Below are positions 21,951 to 30,513 of a stretch of DNA of 64,000 nt, in pieces. Location: positions 1 to 64,000 of the forward strand of contig JBMNQC010000002.1 of assembly GCA_050943935.1 (NCBI GenBank), given 5' to 3'. The translations under genes and the position numbers were made by a program. This stretch comes from Heteroscillospira sp050943935. GTDB taxonomy: Bacteria; Bacillota; Clostridia; Oscillospirales; Oscillospiraceae. The notes under the pieces were generated by a model. That model saw only the letters and a program-made list of their open reading frames with translations. It did not search any database and was not told the DNA's origin. Each line of letters begins with the position of its first letter. Within the stretch, counting starts at the first letter, position 1.

Positions 21951-22645
21951 TTCTCCTCATCCCCGCCTTTCACCAGCACCACGGAGAAATAGCCGCTGTC
22001 CTCCGGCGCGTCTGCAAAGGATGGGTACACTCTTTCGTTCTCCATGCCGCAGTTTTCCACCATGGAGGCCTTATCAAGGCGCTTTTCCTCCCGCAGACGC
22101 TCCTTCAGGGCGCCTATCTCCCGGCCGGCCTTCATGAACACCAGATTGGCGTCCACCTCCAGGCAGTCGGATATATCCTTATGGGAAGCCGGAACAACCA
22201 GAAGCCTCTGGCTTTTCTCACACAGGCTCTGTCCCAGGCGGGCGGCAACGGCGCAGAAGGAGGTGACTCCCGGAACCAGCTCCGCCTCATAGCCCCGTGA
22301 AATCATACGCTGATGTATGTACATGTATGTGGAATACACCGTAGGATCTCCCAGGGTGATAAATGCCACGCTGCGGCCCCTGTCCAGTTCCGCGGAGAGT
22401 CTGCCGCATATCTCATCATAGCAGGCGCTCAGCTTTGCCTCATCCCGCACCATGGGCGTGGGGCACAGCATAAGGGGTTTGCCCTCCACAAATTCGCGCA
22501 CTATATTCAGCGCCGTTTTCTCGCCGCTGCCCTTGTCCGGCACGGCTATGACATCCGCCTCACGCAGCAGACGCACGGCCTTCAGCGTGAGCATTTCCGG
22601 GTCGCCGGGGCCTACGCCCAGCCCGTAGAGAATTCCCTTTGTCAT
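21947..22645 (-). CDS. cbiL: Cobalt-factor II / precorrin-2 C20-methyltransferase
   Basis: A 232-residue SAM-dependent methyltransferase of the tetrapyrrole family: GLGVGPGDPEMLTLKAVRLL at the N-terminus, FITLGDPTVYSTYMYIHQRM, ELVPGVTSFCAVAARLGQSL and VFMKAGR. This combination is specific to CbiL/CobI, which methylate C20. It is cut off from the other cbi methyltransferases and placed behind the cobalt transporter genes, at the head of the hem genes. Four-base overlaps with both neighbours. Confidence 0.94.
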   Translation of the reverse strand: MTKGILYGLGVGPGDPEMLTLKAVRLLREADVIAVPDKGSGEKTALNIVREFVEGKPLMLCPTPMVRDEAKLSACYDEICGRLSAELDRGRSVAFITLGDPTVYSTYMYIHQRMISRGYEAELVPGVTSFCAVAARLGQSLCEKSQRLLVVPASHKDISDCLEVDANLVFMKAGREIGALKERLREEKRLDKASMVENCGMENERVYPSFADAPEDSGYFSVVLVKGGDEEK

Positions 22646-23496
22646 TTGTTCATATCCTCCTGAAGCAGCCGCAGAATTTCTTTCCTGGCCGCGCTTATCG
22701 TGGCTGCGCCGCGGTCTATCTGCACCCCGTCGCAGTCGGCAAGTATTTCCATAAGATGGGCTATGCGGGGCAGGCGCAGGTGATTCTCACGCAGCACCTC
22801 CGGACAGGCGAAAAGCTCCTCCGGGGTTCCCCTGCGCACCATGCGCCCGCCGGACAGCAGATATACGCTGTCGCAGTACAGGGGCACTATGTCCATATCA
22901 TGAGTTGCAAGTATGATGGTAATTCCCAGCTCGTCTCTCAGACGCAGCAGCAGGCGCATTATATCCGTCACGCCCTGGGGATCCAGTCCCGCCGTTGGCT
23001 CATCCAGTATCATCACCGAGGGCTGCATGGAGATAACGCCCGCTATTGCCACACGCTTTTTCTGTCCGTAGGACAGGGCGTGGGTGGGCTTGTCCCTCAG
23101 GGACGAAACGCCCGTGCGCTCCATGGCATCCTCCACCCGGGTGCGCACCTCATTCTCAGTCAGTCCCAGATTAACGGGGCCGAAGGAGATATCCCGGTAT
23201 ACATCGGCGGAAAAGAGCTGGTCATCCGGGTCCTGAAAAACTATGCCGACCCGCCGGCGCAGCGTGGCAAGCTCCGCTCTGGAATAGCTGACCGGCTTCC
23301 CGTCCAGCAGCACCTGTCCGCTGCCGGGAGTGAGCACTCCGTTGAGATTGAGGAACAGGGTGCTTTTGCCCGCGCCGTTTGCCCCCAGTATTCCGGTTAT
23401 CCTGCCCGGCTCCGCACCGAAAGATATATTGTCCAGAGCCGCTGTGCCGTCCTCATAGGTATAGCACAGCTCTCTGGCCTCTATGGCGTAATTCAT
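22642..23496 (-). CDS. cbiO: Cobalt ECF transporter ATPase
   Basis: 284 residues. ABC ATPase with Walker A GILGANGAGKSTLFLNLNG, signature SYGQKKRVAIAG, Walker B SVMILDEPTAGLDPQG and H-loop ATHDMD. With CbiM, CbiN and CbiQ it forms an energy-coupling-factor type Co2+ importer in the cytoplasmic membrane. Overlaps cbiQ and cbiL by four bases each. Confidence 0.95.
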   Translation of the reverse strand: MNYAIEARELCYTYEDGTAALDNISFGAEPGRITGILGANGAGKSTLFLNLNGVLTPGSGQVLLDGKPVSYSRAELATLRRRVGIVFQDPDDQLFSADVYRDISFGPVNLGLTENEVRTRVEDAMERTGVSSLRDKPTHALSYGQKKRVAIAGVISMQPSVMILDEPTAGLDPQGVTDIMRLLLRLRDELGITIILATHDMDIVPLYCDSVYLLSGGRMVRRGTPEELFACPEVLRENHLRLPRIAHLMEILADCDGVQIDRGAATISAARKEILRLLQEDMNK

Positions 23497-24275
23497 ACAA
23501 TGAAGCTCCTTTCCGCGAAAAGCACCGCCAGCTGCGCCAGCACGGTAACGGCGGCGGCAATATACAGCCGTGAGCCGCTCTCATACAGCTGCGGCATGGT
23601 CTTGAGAGAGCCTGTATAGCCCCGGCTCTCCAGCGCCGACCATACCCTGTCGCCCCGGCGCCAGGCCCGCAGGAACACCACCGAGCTGAGCAGGCCCAGA
23701 GACTCCACGCTCCGGCGAAAGCCCGTGTACCCCAGCCGGGATTCCTGGGCTGTTCGTATGCGCGAGGCTGTCTCCGCCAAAATAAAGATGAAGCGGTAAA
23801 TAAGCTCCATCAGCTCCGTGAACAGCCGCGGCACGCGCAGGCGCTCCAGAGCCATGACTATATCAGTCATGGGGGTGTTTAGAGACAGAAAATACATAGC
23901 CGCTATGGTGCCCATGGCCTTGCAGAACACCATAGCACCCTGAAAGAGCCACTCCCCCGTAACGCCCCAGACCCAGCGGGAGAAAAAGCATACGCTCCAC
24001 AGCGCACTCTCCCCCTCCTGCACCGGGCGGAACACTATGGTCACGCAGCCGATGAGGAGAAAAGCCACCGGCAGGCGCAGAAAGCGCAGCACCACACCCG
24101 GCCGCTGTCCGCCCAGGAGGACGGACAGGGCGCTCATGCACAGCAGGGTGAAAAGCCCAACGGCGATACTCTCGCACATAAGGCACACCAGCAGAGCGGA
24201 CAGGGACAATATTAACTTGGGTATCGGGTCCGTCCCCCTCAGGCGGGACAGATATGCGTAACGGTCTGTGCCCAT
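23493..24275 (-). CDS. cbiQ: Cobalt ECF transporter transmembrane component
   Basis: About 260 residues starting at ATG 24275, two bases after the cbiN TGA. The T-component of the Co2+ importer, with several hydrophobic spans (ILSLSALLVCLMCESIAVGL and others) and the coupling-helix motifs ALERLRVPRLFTELMELIYR and ARAWRRGDRV-like RAWRRGDRVWSALESRGY, which contact CbiO. A longer frame upstream would overlap cbiN and is rejected. Confidence 0.93.
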   Translation of the reverse strand: MGTDRYAYLSRLRGTDPIPKLILSLSALLVCLMCESIAVGLFTLLCMSALSVLLGGQRPGVVLRFLRLPVAFLLIGCVTIVFRPVQEGESALWSVCFFSRWVWGVTGEWLFQGAMVFCKAMGTIAAMYFLSLNTPMTDIVMALERLRVPRLFTELMELIYRFIFILAETASRIRTAQESRLGYTGFRRSVESLGLLSSVVFLRAWRRGDRVWSALESRGYTGSLKTMPQLYESGSRLYIAAAVTVLAQLAVLFAERSFIV

Positions 24276-24276
24276 A

Positions 24277-24552
24277 TCAGGATTTTTTCGCAGTAATACG
24301 GCCCAGTATGAAGCATACCACTCCGGAGCCCACGGCGGCCTGCAGGGCAAAGAGCAGAGACTCTATCTCGCCGCTGGCAGGCTCCATCACAGGCTGGAAC
24401 CAGGGCTCGTAATCCGGGTTTGTCTCGCTTATAAGCTCATCCGCCGCGCCGTCCGCACCGCCGAATTCAGCGTCACGGCACATCCAAAGCGGCAAAGCAG
24501 CCAGAATTATTACAAGAATAATGAGAATAGTGTTTTTCTGCCAGACTTTCAT
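24277..24552 (-). CDS. cbiN: Cobalt transporter small subunit CbiN
   Basis: A 91-residue protein with two membrane spans and an extracytoplasmic loop: NTILIILVIILAALPLWM, then FGGADGAADELISETNPDYE and PWFQPVMEPASGEIESLLFA. The FGGADGAAEE and PYEPWF-like motifs identify CbiN, which is required for Co2+ loading of CbiM. Between cbiM and cbiQ. Confidence 0.94.
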   Translation of the reverse strand: MKVWQKNTILIILVIILAALPLWMCRDAEFGGADGAADELISETNPDYEPWFQPVMEPASGEIESLLFALQAAVGSGVVCFILGRITAKKS

Positions 24553-24564
24553 TTTCCGCCCTCC

Positions 24565-25272
24565 CTACAGCACAGACAGCTCGCGGAGCTCGTCGGCCGA
24601 ATATTTTTCCAGAACATTGAACACCACCACGGTGAGCAGACCCTCGGCCACAGCCAGCGGCAGCTGCGTCACAGCAAAGATGGACAGATACTGCAGCATA
24701 TTGCCCCAAACCACGCCCAGCTGTACTGATGTGGTGACATAGGTCGCAAGGTCGCCCAGAGCGGCTGCGGCAAATACTGCCACGGCAGGCTTTACCCCCA
24801 GCTTTTTAAGGCCCACATATACGCCCCAGGATACAAACGGGCCCACGATGGCCATGGAAAACACGTTTGCGCCAAGGGTGGTGATGCCGCCGTGAGCCAG
24901 CAGCAGCGCCTGAAACAGCAGGACTATAAGTCCCAGCACACAGGTGGCGGTGGGTCCGAACAGTATTGCGCCCAGACCCACGCCGGTGGGGTGGGAGCAG
25001 CTTCCGGTAAAGGCCGGAAGCTTCAGAGCCGACAGCACAAAGGCGAAGGCTCCGCACATGGCCAGCAGTATTTTTGCCTTGGGCGCCAGCTCCACCTTGT
25101 TTTTAATTGAGCGGAAGCCCACCAGCACAAAGGGCAGACACGCGGCCATCCATCCGAAGGCCCAGGGCTTGGGCAGCATGCCCTCGGCTATGTGCATGGC
25201 CGAGGCGGGCATGGTAAGCAGAGCCGCGGCAGCGGCAAAAAATGAGATAAAGTATACGGTTTTGTTTTTCAT
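24565..25272 (-). CDS. cbiM: Cobalt transporter substrate-binding component
   Basis: A 235-residue integral membrane protein, the S-component of the Co2+ ECF transporter. The metal-binding N-terminus appears as MHIAEGMLPKPWAFGWMA following a cleavable leader (about 25 residues), and GSCSHPTGVGLGAILFGPTA is a hallmark block. First gene downstream of the second cobalamin riboswitch, so cobalt uptake should fall when B12 is plentiful. Confidence 0.95.
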   Translation of the reverse strand: MKNKTVYFISFFAAAAALLTMPASAMHIAEGMLPKPWAFGWMAACLPFVLVGFRSIKNKVELAPKAKILLAMCGAFAFVLSALKLPAFTGSCSHPTGVGLGAILFGPTATCVLGLIVLLFQALLLAHGGITTLGANVFSMAIVGPFVSWGVYVGLKKLGVKPAVAVFAAAALGDLATYVTTSVQLGVVWGNMLQYLSIFAVTQLPLAVAEGLLTVVVFNVLEKYSADELRELSVL

Positions 25273-25320
25273 CAGTTTTCCTCCATAAATTTTGGTTTGA
25301 TGACGGCTTGGCCGTATTCC

Positions 25321-25344
25321 TTATCCGGACTGTTTCTTTTGCAT
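25321..25344 (-). CDS. Seven-codon mini-ORF in the cbiM leader
   Basis: Between the cobalamin aptamer and cbiM an ATG at 25344 preceded by GGAGGTG four bases away opens MQKKQSG and stops. The ribosome binding site is better than that of many genes here. It may be a leader peptide, a decoy used by the expression platform, or chance. Listed because a strong ribosome site inside a riboswitch leader could matter for regulation. Confidence 0.3.
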   Translation of the reverse strand: MQKKQSG

Positions 25345-25377
25345 AAAGCACCTCCGTTTCCTCGCAGAGCTGTGGCT

Positions 25378-25523
25378 TTCGACCGCAGGCAGGTCTTCCG
25401 ACTCAGGTTCATAGTGTCTGCGCGCCTTCCCGGTATTCCCAGTGACATATTGCGCAGTACTCCCCATTACGGCAGCGGGACTGTGCGGGATTTTCACCCG
25501 GCTTCCCTATTAAGGCTCTTTAG
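25378..25523 (-). ncRNA. Cobalamin riboswitch upstream of cbiM
   Basis: On the minus strand the conserved parts appear in order: AATAGGGAAGCCGGGTGAAA, TCCCGCACAG, CCCGCTGCC, GTCACTGGG, GGGAAGGCGCGCAG and GAACCTGAGTCGGAAGACCTG. This is the complete B12-box architecture (AdoCbl class). No clear T-tailed terminator follows before cbiM, so control is more likely at translation or through a longer leader structure. It divides the supercluster so that cobalt uptake, cbiL and the hem genes have their own switch. Confidence 0.92.
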
Positions 25524-25576
25524 CCGCAAGCGGTCGCGTATATATGGGCGGCGGCGTAAAGCCGCTTATCCCCTGT

Positions 25577-26353
25577 TTACTCTCCGGCGCGCAGAGCGTG
25601 GCGGACAAATATCCTCCGGACGGCCGGATTCTCTCCCAGGCCGCTGAGCACGCAGCGGACATTTTTTCCGTCGTGCAGGAACACCTGCTTCCAGGAATCC
25701 TCATCATCTCCGGCCAGGTCGTTTTTTGCATGGTCCCCGGCGACTATCATAAGGGGCAGCAGCAGGACGTTTTCCGCCCCCTGCTCATATACCCGGCGGC
25801 GCACCTCGTCAAGGCCGGGGTAGCCCTCAACTGTGCCTATGTGTATATCCTCCCGGCCCATATCCCGGAACATATAGTCCAGCATGGCGTACACGGCGTT
25901 GGCGTGGTGGCCCGTGCCGTGGCCCATATAGACTATGGCGGTATCGCTCCGCTTTTCCGGCAGGGTGGGCAGCACGGCCCGTGCCAGCGCCCTGTAGTCC
26001 TCCGTTTCTGTGAGCAGGGGCGCGCCGAAGCTCATGCGCTCAAACCGCTCCTCATAGGGCGCGGCCTGGGCCCGGAGCTTATCGTACTCGTCGCCGTTGA
26101 GCACATGGGTGGGCTGTATGACCACATCCTCAAAGCCCTCGTCGGCAAGGGCCTCCAGAGCCTCGGCGGTGTTGGGTATGCTGAGCCCATCCCGCTCAAG
26201 GAGCTTTTTCATTATCATGCCGCTGGTAAAGGCCCGGCGCGGCTCCCTGTCCGGCATGGCCAGAGCCAGGTCGCGCTCTATGGCAGCTATATTTTTTTCC
26301 AGCGTGTCCAAATGGCTGGTGCCGAAGGACACGGCTAGTATGGCTTTCTTCAT
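25577..26353 (-). CDS. cbiK: Sirohydrochlorin cobaltochelatase
   Basis: A 258-residue class II chelatase of the CbiK type (anaerobic, ATP-independent). It inserts Co2+ into sirohydrochlorin. The catalytic histidines match: His145 in VYMGHGTGHHAN and His208 in MIVAGDHAKNDLAGDD; the N-terminal KKAILAVSFGTSHLDTLEKN and SGMIMKKLLERDG are also typical. Last gene of the cbiD operon, followed by the second cobalamin riboswitch. Confidence 0.95.
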   Translation of the reverse strand: MKKAILAVSFGTSHLDTLEKNIAAIERDLALAMPDREPRRAFTSGMIMKKLLERDGLSIPNTAEALEALADEGFEDVVIQPTHVLNGDEYDKLRAQAAPYEERFERMSFGAPLLTETEDYRALARAVLPTLPEKRSDTAIVYMGHGTGHHANAVYAMLDYMFRDMGREDIHIGTVEGYPGLDEVRRRVYEQGAENVLLLPLMIVAGDHAKNDLAGDDEDSWKQVFLHDGKNVRCVLSGLGENPAVRRIFVRHALRAGE

Positions 26354-26362
26354 TGCAGCCTC

Positions 26363-27010
26363 CTATTCCCGGACATTGCCCGAGGCCGTATACAGCAGGG
26401 CGTTGCATATGGCGGCGGCTATGTTGGAGCCGCCCTTGCGTCCCATGGCGGCTATGTAGTCGCAGTCCATGGTGGTGAGCAGTTCCTTGGACTCCACCAC
26501 ATTTACGAAGCCCACAGGCACGCCGATAATAAGGGCGGGGGAAAGCTTTCCCTCATCCATAAGCTCGCAGGCCCGCACCAGCGCCGTGGGGGCGTTGCCC
26601 ACGGCCAGAATTACGGGGCCGGGAAGCTGGGCCGCCCGCTCCATGGACACGGTGGCCCTGGTCTCGCCCCGGGCTTTGGCCTCGGCGGCCACGTCGGGGT
26701 CGGACATGAAGCACACAGCCTGTCCGCCGAACTTTTCCAGCACCCGCTTATTCACGCCCGACCAGGCCATACGGGTATCGGTGACTATGGTGCAGCCCTT
26801 TTTTATCGCCTCCGTTCCGGCGCTTACCGCGCCGGGGGTGAAGCGCAGATTGCGCACATAGTCAAAATCCGCCGAGGTGTGCACGCAGCGGCGCACTATG
26901 GGCAGCTGTTCCCCGGTAAAGCTGTTCTCAGGCATCTCCGCCGAGAGTATCTCCATGCTGCGCTTTTCTATCTCCGCGGGCTCTACCCGCTGCAGCTTGA
27001 CTTTAAGCAT
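26363..27010 (-). CDS. cbiC: Cobalt-precorrin-8 methylmutase
   Basis: 215 residues from ATG 27010; an upstream in-frame extension lies inside cbiP and is rejected. It moves the C11 methyl to C12, giving cobyrinate. Diagnostic: EIEKRSMEIL, RRCVHTSADFDY, IVTDTRMAWSGV and the C-terminal GRKGGSNIAAAICNALL. Nine-base gap to cbiK, two-base gap to cbiP. Confidence 0.95.
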   Translation of the reverse strand: MLKVKLQRVEPAEIEKRSMEILSAEMPENSFTGEQLPIVRRCVHTSADFDYVRNLRFTPGAVSAGTEAIKKGCTIVTDTRMAWSGVNKRVLEKFGGQAVCFMSDPDVAAEAKARGETRATVSMERAAQLPGPVILAVGNAPTALVRACELMDEGKLSPALIIGVPVGFVNVVESKELLTTMDCDYIAAMGRKGGSNIAAAICNALLYTASGNVRE

Positions 27011-27012
27011 AA

Positions 27013-28509
27013 TTACTCCTCCCCGTTCAGGATGCGGTATATCCTGTCCATATCCAGAGCCTTGCGCAGGCCGTCGGCCAGCTTGTTGTACTGCTCGTCG
27101 GCGTAGTCGGCCCAGTCCACAGCGGCCAGCTCGGCGGTGAGTCCCTTGGCCTCCAGCAGGCACTCCAGCAGAGCGGAGGCGCAGGCACCCTTGTCGAACA
27201 GGCCGTGGACATAGCAGCCCCAGACGTTTCCGGCCTGAAGCCCGTCACTCTTTTCCCCGCTGTTCTGGTCGCGCATGACCATGGTGTGCTCCGAGTCGGA
27301 GCTGGTGGCGCCCATGTGTATCTCGTATCCGGAGAAGGCAGCTCCCTGCATTTTTGCAAAAATACCGGAGGCATCTCTTATTACGCCGTCCACCTGGGTG
27401 CGGGTCTTTTCTCCGAAGAAGACCGTGTCCGCGGGCAGGAGGCCCAGTCCCCGCAGGGTGCCGCCGCCCTCCACGCAGTCGGGGTCGGACACCGTCTGTC
27501 CCAGCATCTGATAACCGCCGCAGATTCCCAGCACCGCGCCGCCTCTTGAGGCATGGCGCAGTATGCGCGCCTCCATGCCGCTCTCACGCAGCCAGCGCAG
27601 ATCCTCCATGGTGTTTTTCGTACCGGGCAGTATCACCAGATCCGGCTCGCCAAGCTGTCTCGGGTCGCTCACATAGCGCAGGCTTACCTGCTCAAACCGC
27701 TCAAGCGGGTTGAAGTCCGTGAAGTTGGAGAGCCTGGGCAGCCGTATGACGGCTATGTCCACAAGCCCCACCTTGCCCCGTCCGCCCAGACGGGTGGAGA
27801 GGGAGTCCTCATCGTCTATATCCACGTCCAGCATGGGTACAACGCCAAGCACGCTCTTGCCTGTCATCTCCTCAAGAGGCTTCAGGCCTGGACGCAGTAT
27901 CTCCACATCGCCCCGGAACTTATTGATGATAAGGCCCTTTATTCTGTCCTGCTCCTCCGGCTCCAGCAGCTTCACCGTGCCGTAGAGGGAGGCGAACACG
28001 CCGCCCCGGTCTATATCCCCGCACAGCAGCACGGGGGAGTCGGTCATCTCCGCAAGGCCCATGTTGACGAAATCGTCCTCACGCAGGTTTATCTCAGCGG
28101 GAGAGCCGGCGCCCTCAATTACGATGATATCGTATTCCTCGCTGAGCCTGTCGAAGGCGGCCTGCACGTCGGCCTTCAGGCATTTTTTGTATTTGTAATA
28201 CTCCGCCGCGCCCATGGTGGCCCGGGGCACGCCGGATACTATTACCTGGGAGCCCGCGTCGCCCGTGGGCTTGAGCAGTATGGGGTTCATATCCGCCGTG
28301 GGGCGCACCCCGGCCGCCTGGGCCTGCACCACCTGCGCCCTGCCCATTTCCAGGCCATCAGCTGTGATGGCGGAGTTGAGCGCCATGTTCTGGGATTTGA
28401 ATGGCGCCACCTTGTAGCCGTCCTGAGTGAATATCCGACACAGTCCGGCGCAGATTATGCTTTTTCCCGCGTTGGAAGCGGTGCCCTGTATCATAATGGA
28501 TCTAGCCAT
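27013..28509 (-). CDS. cbiP: Cobyric acid synthase
   Basis: A 498-residue amidotransferase that amidates four side chains of adenosylcobyrinate a,c-diamide. The N-terminal P-loop-like ATP domain shows IMIQGTASNAGKSIICAGLC, APFKSQNMALNSAITADGLE and GRAQVVQAQAAGV; the C-terminal glutaminase half shows AVLGICGGYQMLGQTVSDPD with the catalytic cysteine, and CYVHGLFDKG. It starts eight bases inside cobD. Confidence 0.96.
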   Translation of the reverse strand: MARSIMIQGTASNAGKSIICAGLCRIFTQDGYKVAPFKSQNMALNSAITADGLEMGRAQVVQAQAAGVRPTADMNPILLKPTGDAGSQVIVSGVPRATMGAAEYYKYKKCLKADVQAAFDRLSEEYDIIVIEGAGSPAEINLREDDFVNMGLAEMTDSPVLLCGDIDRGGVFASLYGTVKLLEPEEQDRIKGLIINKFRGDVEILRPGLKPLEEMTGKSVLGVVPMLDVDIDDEDSLSTRLGGRGKVGLVDIAVIRLPRLSNFTDFNPLERFEQVSLRYVSDPRQLGEPDLVILPGTKNTMEDLRWLRESGMEARILRHASRGGAVLGICGGYQMLGQTVSDPDCVEGGGTLRGLGLLPADTVFFGEKTRTQVDGVIRDASGIFAKMQGAAFSGYEIHMGATSSDSEHTMVMRDQNSGEKSDGLQAGNVWGCYVHGLFDKGACASALLECLLEAKGLTAELAAVDWADYADEQYNKLADGLRKALDMDRIYRILNGEE

Positions 28510-29548
28510 TTTTCAAAACCTCCCCAAGCGCCCGGATGCAGCGCCCGTTATCCTCCGCGCCTCGCACGGCCACCCGGTAATAGTCCTCCCCAAGCCCCGG
28601 GTAATTCGCGCAGGAGCGAATGAGAACTCCCGCCTGTGCGGTCCTTTCCCTTAAATCGCTCACGCCGGGGGCGCGGAACAGTATGTAGTTCGCCTGCCCC
28701 TCCCAGACCGTGAGGCCAAGCCCTCTGAGAGCCTCGACAAGCTCCGGACGGCGCTGCGCCAGCAGCGCCCGGCCCTTTTCCGGCCACTCCGGGCAGCCGC
28801 AGGCGGCCTGAGCCGCAGCCTGAGCCACATTGGACACGCTCCATGGCTGTCCGCAGTTAAAGAGCTTTTCCATAAGCTCCCCATTGGAACTGAGGGCATA
28901 GCCGAAGCGCAGCCCCGGCATGGCGTAGCTTTTTGTAAATGCCCGGAGCAGCACTATCCTGTCGTTATCCCCCAGCATAGCCCCAAGGCCCGCAGGGTCG
29001 TCGCTCAGCTCCAGAAAGCACTCGTCAATCACCAGCACGGTGCCTGTCTTGCGGCAGCGGTTCGCCGCCGCCTCCAGCACCGGACGGGGTATGATGCGCC
29101 CCGTGGGGTTGTTGGGGGTACAGAGAAAGGCTATGTCCGTGTCCTCCGTGAGCTTTTCCATATAATCCATGCCCAGCTCAAAGCTCTTTTCAGGCAGCAG
29201 CGGATGCCGCTCAACAGCACAGGAGCAAAGCTCGAGAGCCTGGGCGTATTCCGAGAAGCTTGGGGCGCACAGCAGCGCCTTTTGGGGTCTAAGCGCCATA
29301 CACAGGCGGAAGATAAGGTCAGCCGCGCCGTTGCCGCAGACTATCCAGTTCTCAGGCACGCCGTCCCGCTTTGAAAGCGCGGAGCGCACCTTGCGGCAAT
29401 ATGGGTCGGGATAATGCACCGCCCCGGCCACCGCCGCCATGGCCGCCGCCTTTACTGCCTCCGGCATACCCATTGGATTCAGATTCGCGGAAAAATCCAG
29501 GATTTCATTTTGATACGCGCCTATATCGCCGCCGTGGGCAAAGCTCAT
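28502..29548 (-). CDS. cobD: Threonine-phosphate decarboxylase
   Basis: A 348-residue PLP enzyme of the aminotransferase fold. It makes (R)-1-aminopropan-2-ol phosphate, the linker of the nucleotide loop. Seen: HGGDIGAYQNEILDFSANLN, WIVCGNGAADLIFRLCMAL, FLCTPNNPTGRIIPRPVL and the PLP lysine context RAFTKSYAMPGLRFGYA. The HGGD start and genome setting separate it from histidinol-phosphate aminotransferase. Between cbiB and cbiP. Confidence 0.92.
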   Translation of the reverse strand: MSFAHGGDIGAYQNEILDFSANLNPMGMPEAVKAAAMAAVAGAVHYPDPYCRKVRSALSKRDGVPENWIVCGNGAADLIFRLCMALRPQKALLCAPSFSEYAQALELCSCAVERHPLLPEKSFELGMDYMEKLTEDTDIAFLCTPNNPTGRIIPRPVLEAAANRCRKTGTVLVIDECFLELSDDPAGLGAMLGDNDRIVLLRAFTKSYAMPGLRFGYALSSNGELMEKLFNCGQPWSVSNVAQAAAQAACGCPEWPEKGRALLAQRRPELVEALRGLGLTVWEGQANYILFRAPGVSDLRERTAQAGVLIRSCANYPGLGEDYYRVAVRGAEDNGRCIRALGEVLKNG

Positions 29549-29553
29549 TCAAG

Positions 29554-30513
29554 TCACCTCAAAATTAAAATAAACGCCGCCATCAGCGCCAGCGCCAGGC
29601 CGGCGGAAAACAGCATCAGACGATTTGCCCGGGGAATATCCTCTGGCTCCACCGGCCTGTCATCGTTGCCTATGGTGGGCTTGTGCACCAGTTTTCCGAA
29701 ATACCAATTATCACCGGCCAGACGGATGTGCAGGGCTCCCGCCATGGCGGCCTCGGTGTGAGCTGAGTTCGGCGAGGCGTGGCACAGGCGGTCGCGCATG
29801 AAAATACGGAAGGCGCTGCCTCCGTCAAATCCCGCCGGAATTGCGGCTGCGCACATTATGAATCCGCCCAGCCGCGCGGGGATAAAATTCACCACATCGT
29901 CAAACAGAGCCGCGCATCGCCCGAAATATAAATATCTGTCGTTTTTGTAGCCCAGCATGGAGTCCATGGTGTTGGCCGCCTTATACAGCATACACAGGGG
30001 CGCTCCGCCCAGAGCCATATACAGCATGGGAGCCAGCACACCGTCGGAAAAATTCTCCGCCACCGTCTCCACCGCGGCCCGGGTAACCCCCGCCTCGTCC
30101 AGACTGTCGGTATCCCTGCCAACTATCATGGACACAGCCCGGCGTGCGGCGGGGAGGTTTCCCCGCTCCAGCGCCCGATATACCTTCATGCTCTCGTCCC
30201 GCAGAGAGCGGGCCGCCAGCAGCTGCCAGCATATAAGGCTCTCCGCGGCAAAGCCCAGAGCCGGGTGTATGGCCGCGCACAGGCGCACAAGCGCCATGGT
30301 TATCGCCGCAGGTATGAGCAGCACCAGCGCCGCCAGCACGCCTCCCGCCAACACTTCGCCCCTCGGCGTTTTGGGGAAGGCCGGTCGAAGCCGATTTTCC
30401 AGATATGTTATAAGCGCGCCTATGCCACATACCGGATGCCAAAGCCCTCTGGGGTCTCCCAGCACCAGGTCTATAAAAAAGCCGAGACACAGCGCCGCAA
30501 TATGCTCCGTCAT
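29554..30513 (-). CDS. cbiB: Adenosylcobinamide-phosphate synthase
   Basis: A 319-residue integral membrane protein that attaches the aminopropanol phosphate arm to adenosylcobyric acid. Typical blocks: LDLVLGDPRGLWHPVCGIG near the start, VSMIVGRDTDSLDEAGVTRA, AVETVAENFSDGVLAPMLY and NTMDSMLGYKNDRYLYFG. Ends with a hydrophobic segment. Overlaps cobU by one base. Confidence 0.95.
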   Translation of the reverse strand: MTEHIAALCLGFFIDLVLGDPRGLWHPVCGIGALITYLENRLRPAFPKTPRGEVLAGGVLAALVLLIPAAITMALVRLCAAIHPALGFAAESLICWQLLAARSLRDESMKVYRALERGNLPAARRAVSMIVGRDTDSLDEAGVTRAAVETVAENFSDGVLAPMLYMALGGAPLCMLYKAANTMDSMLGYKNDRYLYFGRCAALFDDVVNFIPARLGGFIMCAAAIPAGFDGGSAFRIFMRDRLCHASPNSAHTEAAMAGALHIRLAGDNWYFGKLVHKPTIGNDDRPVEPEDIPRANRLMLFSAGLALALMAAFILILR

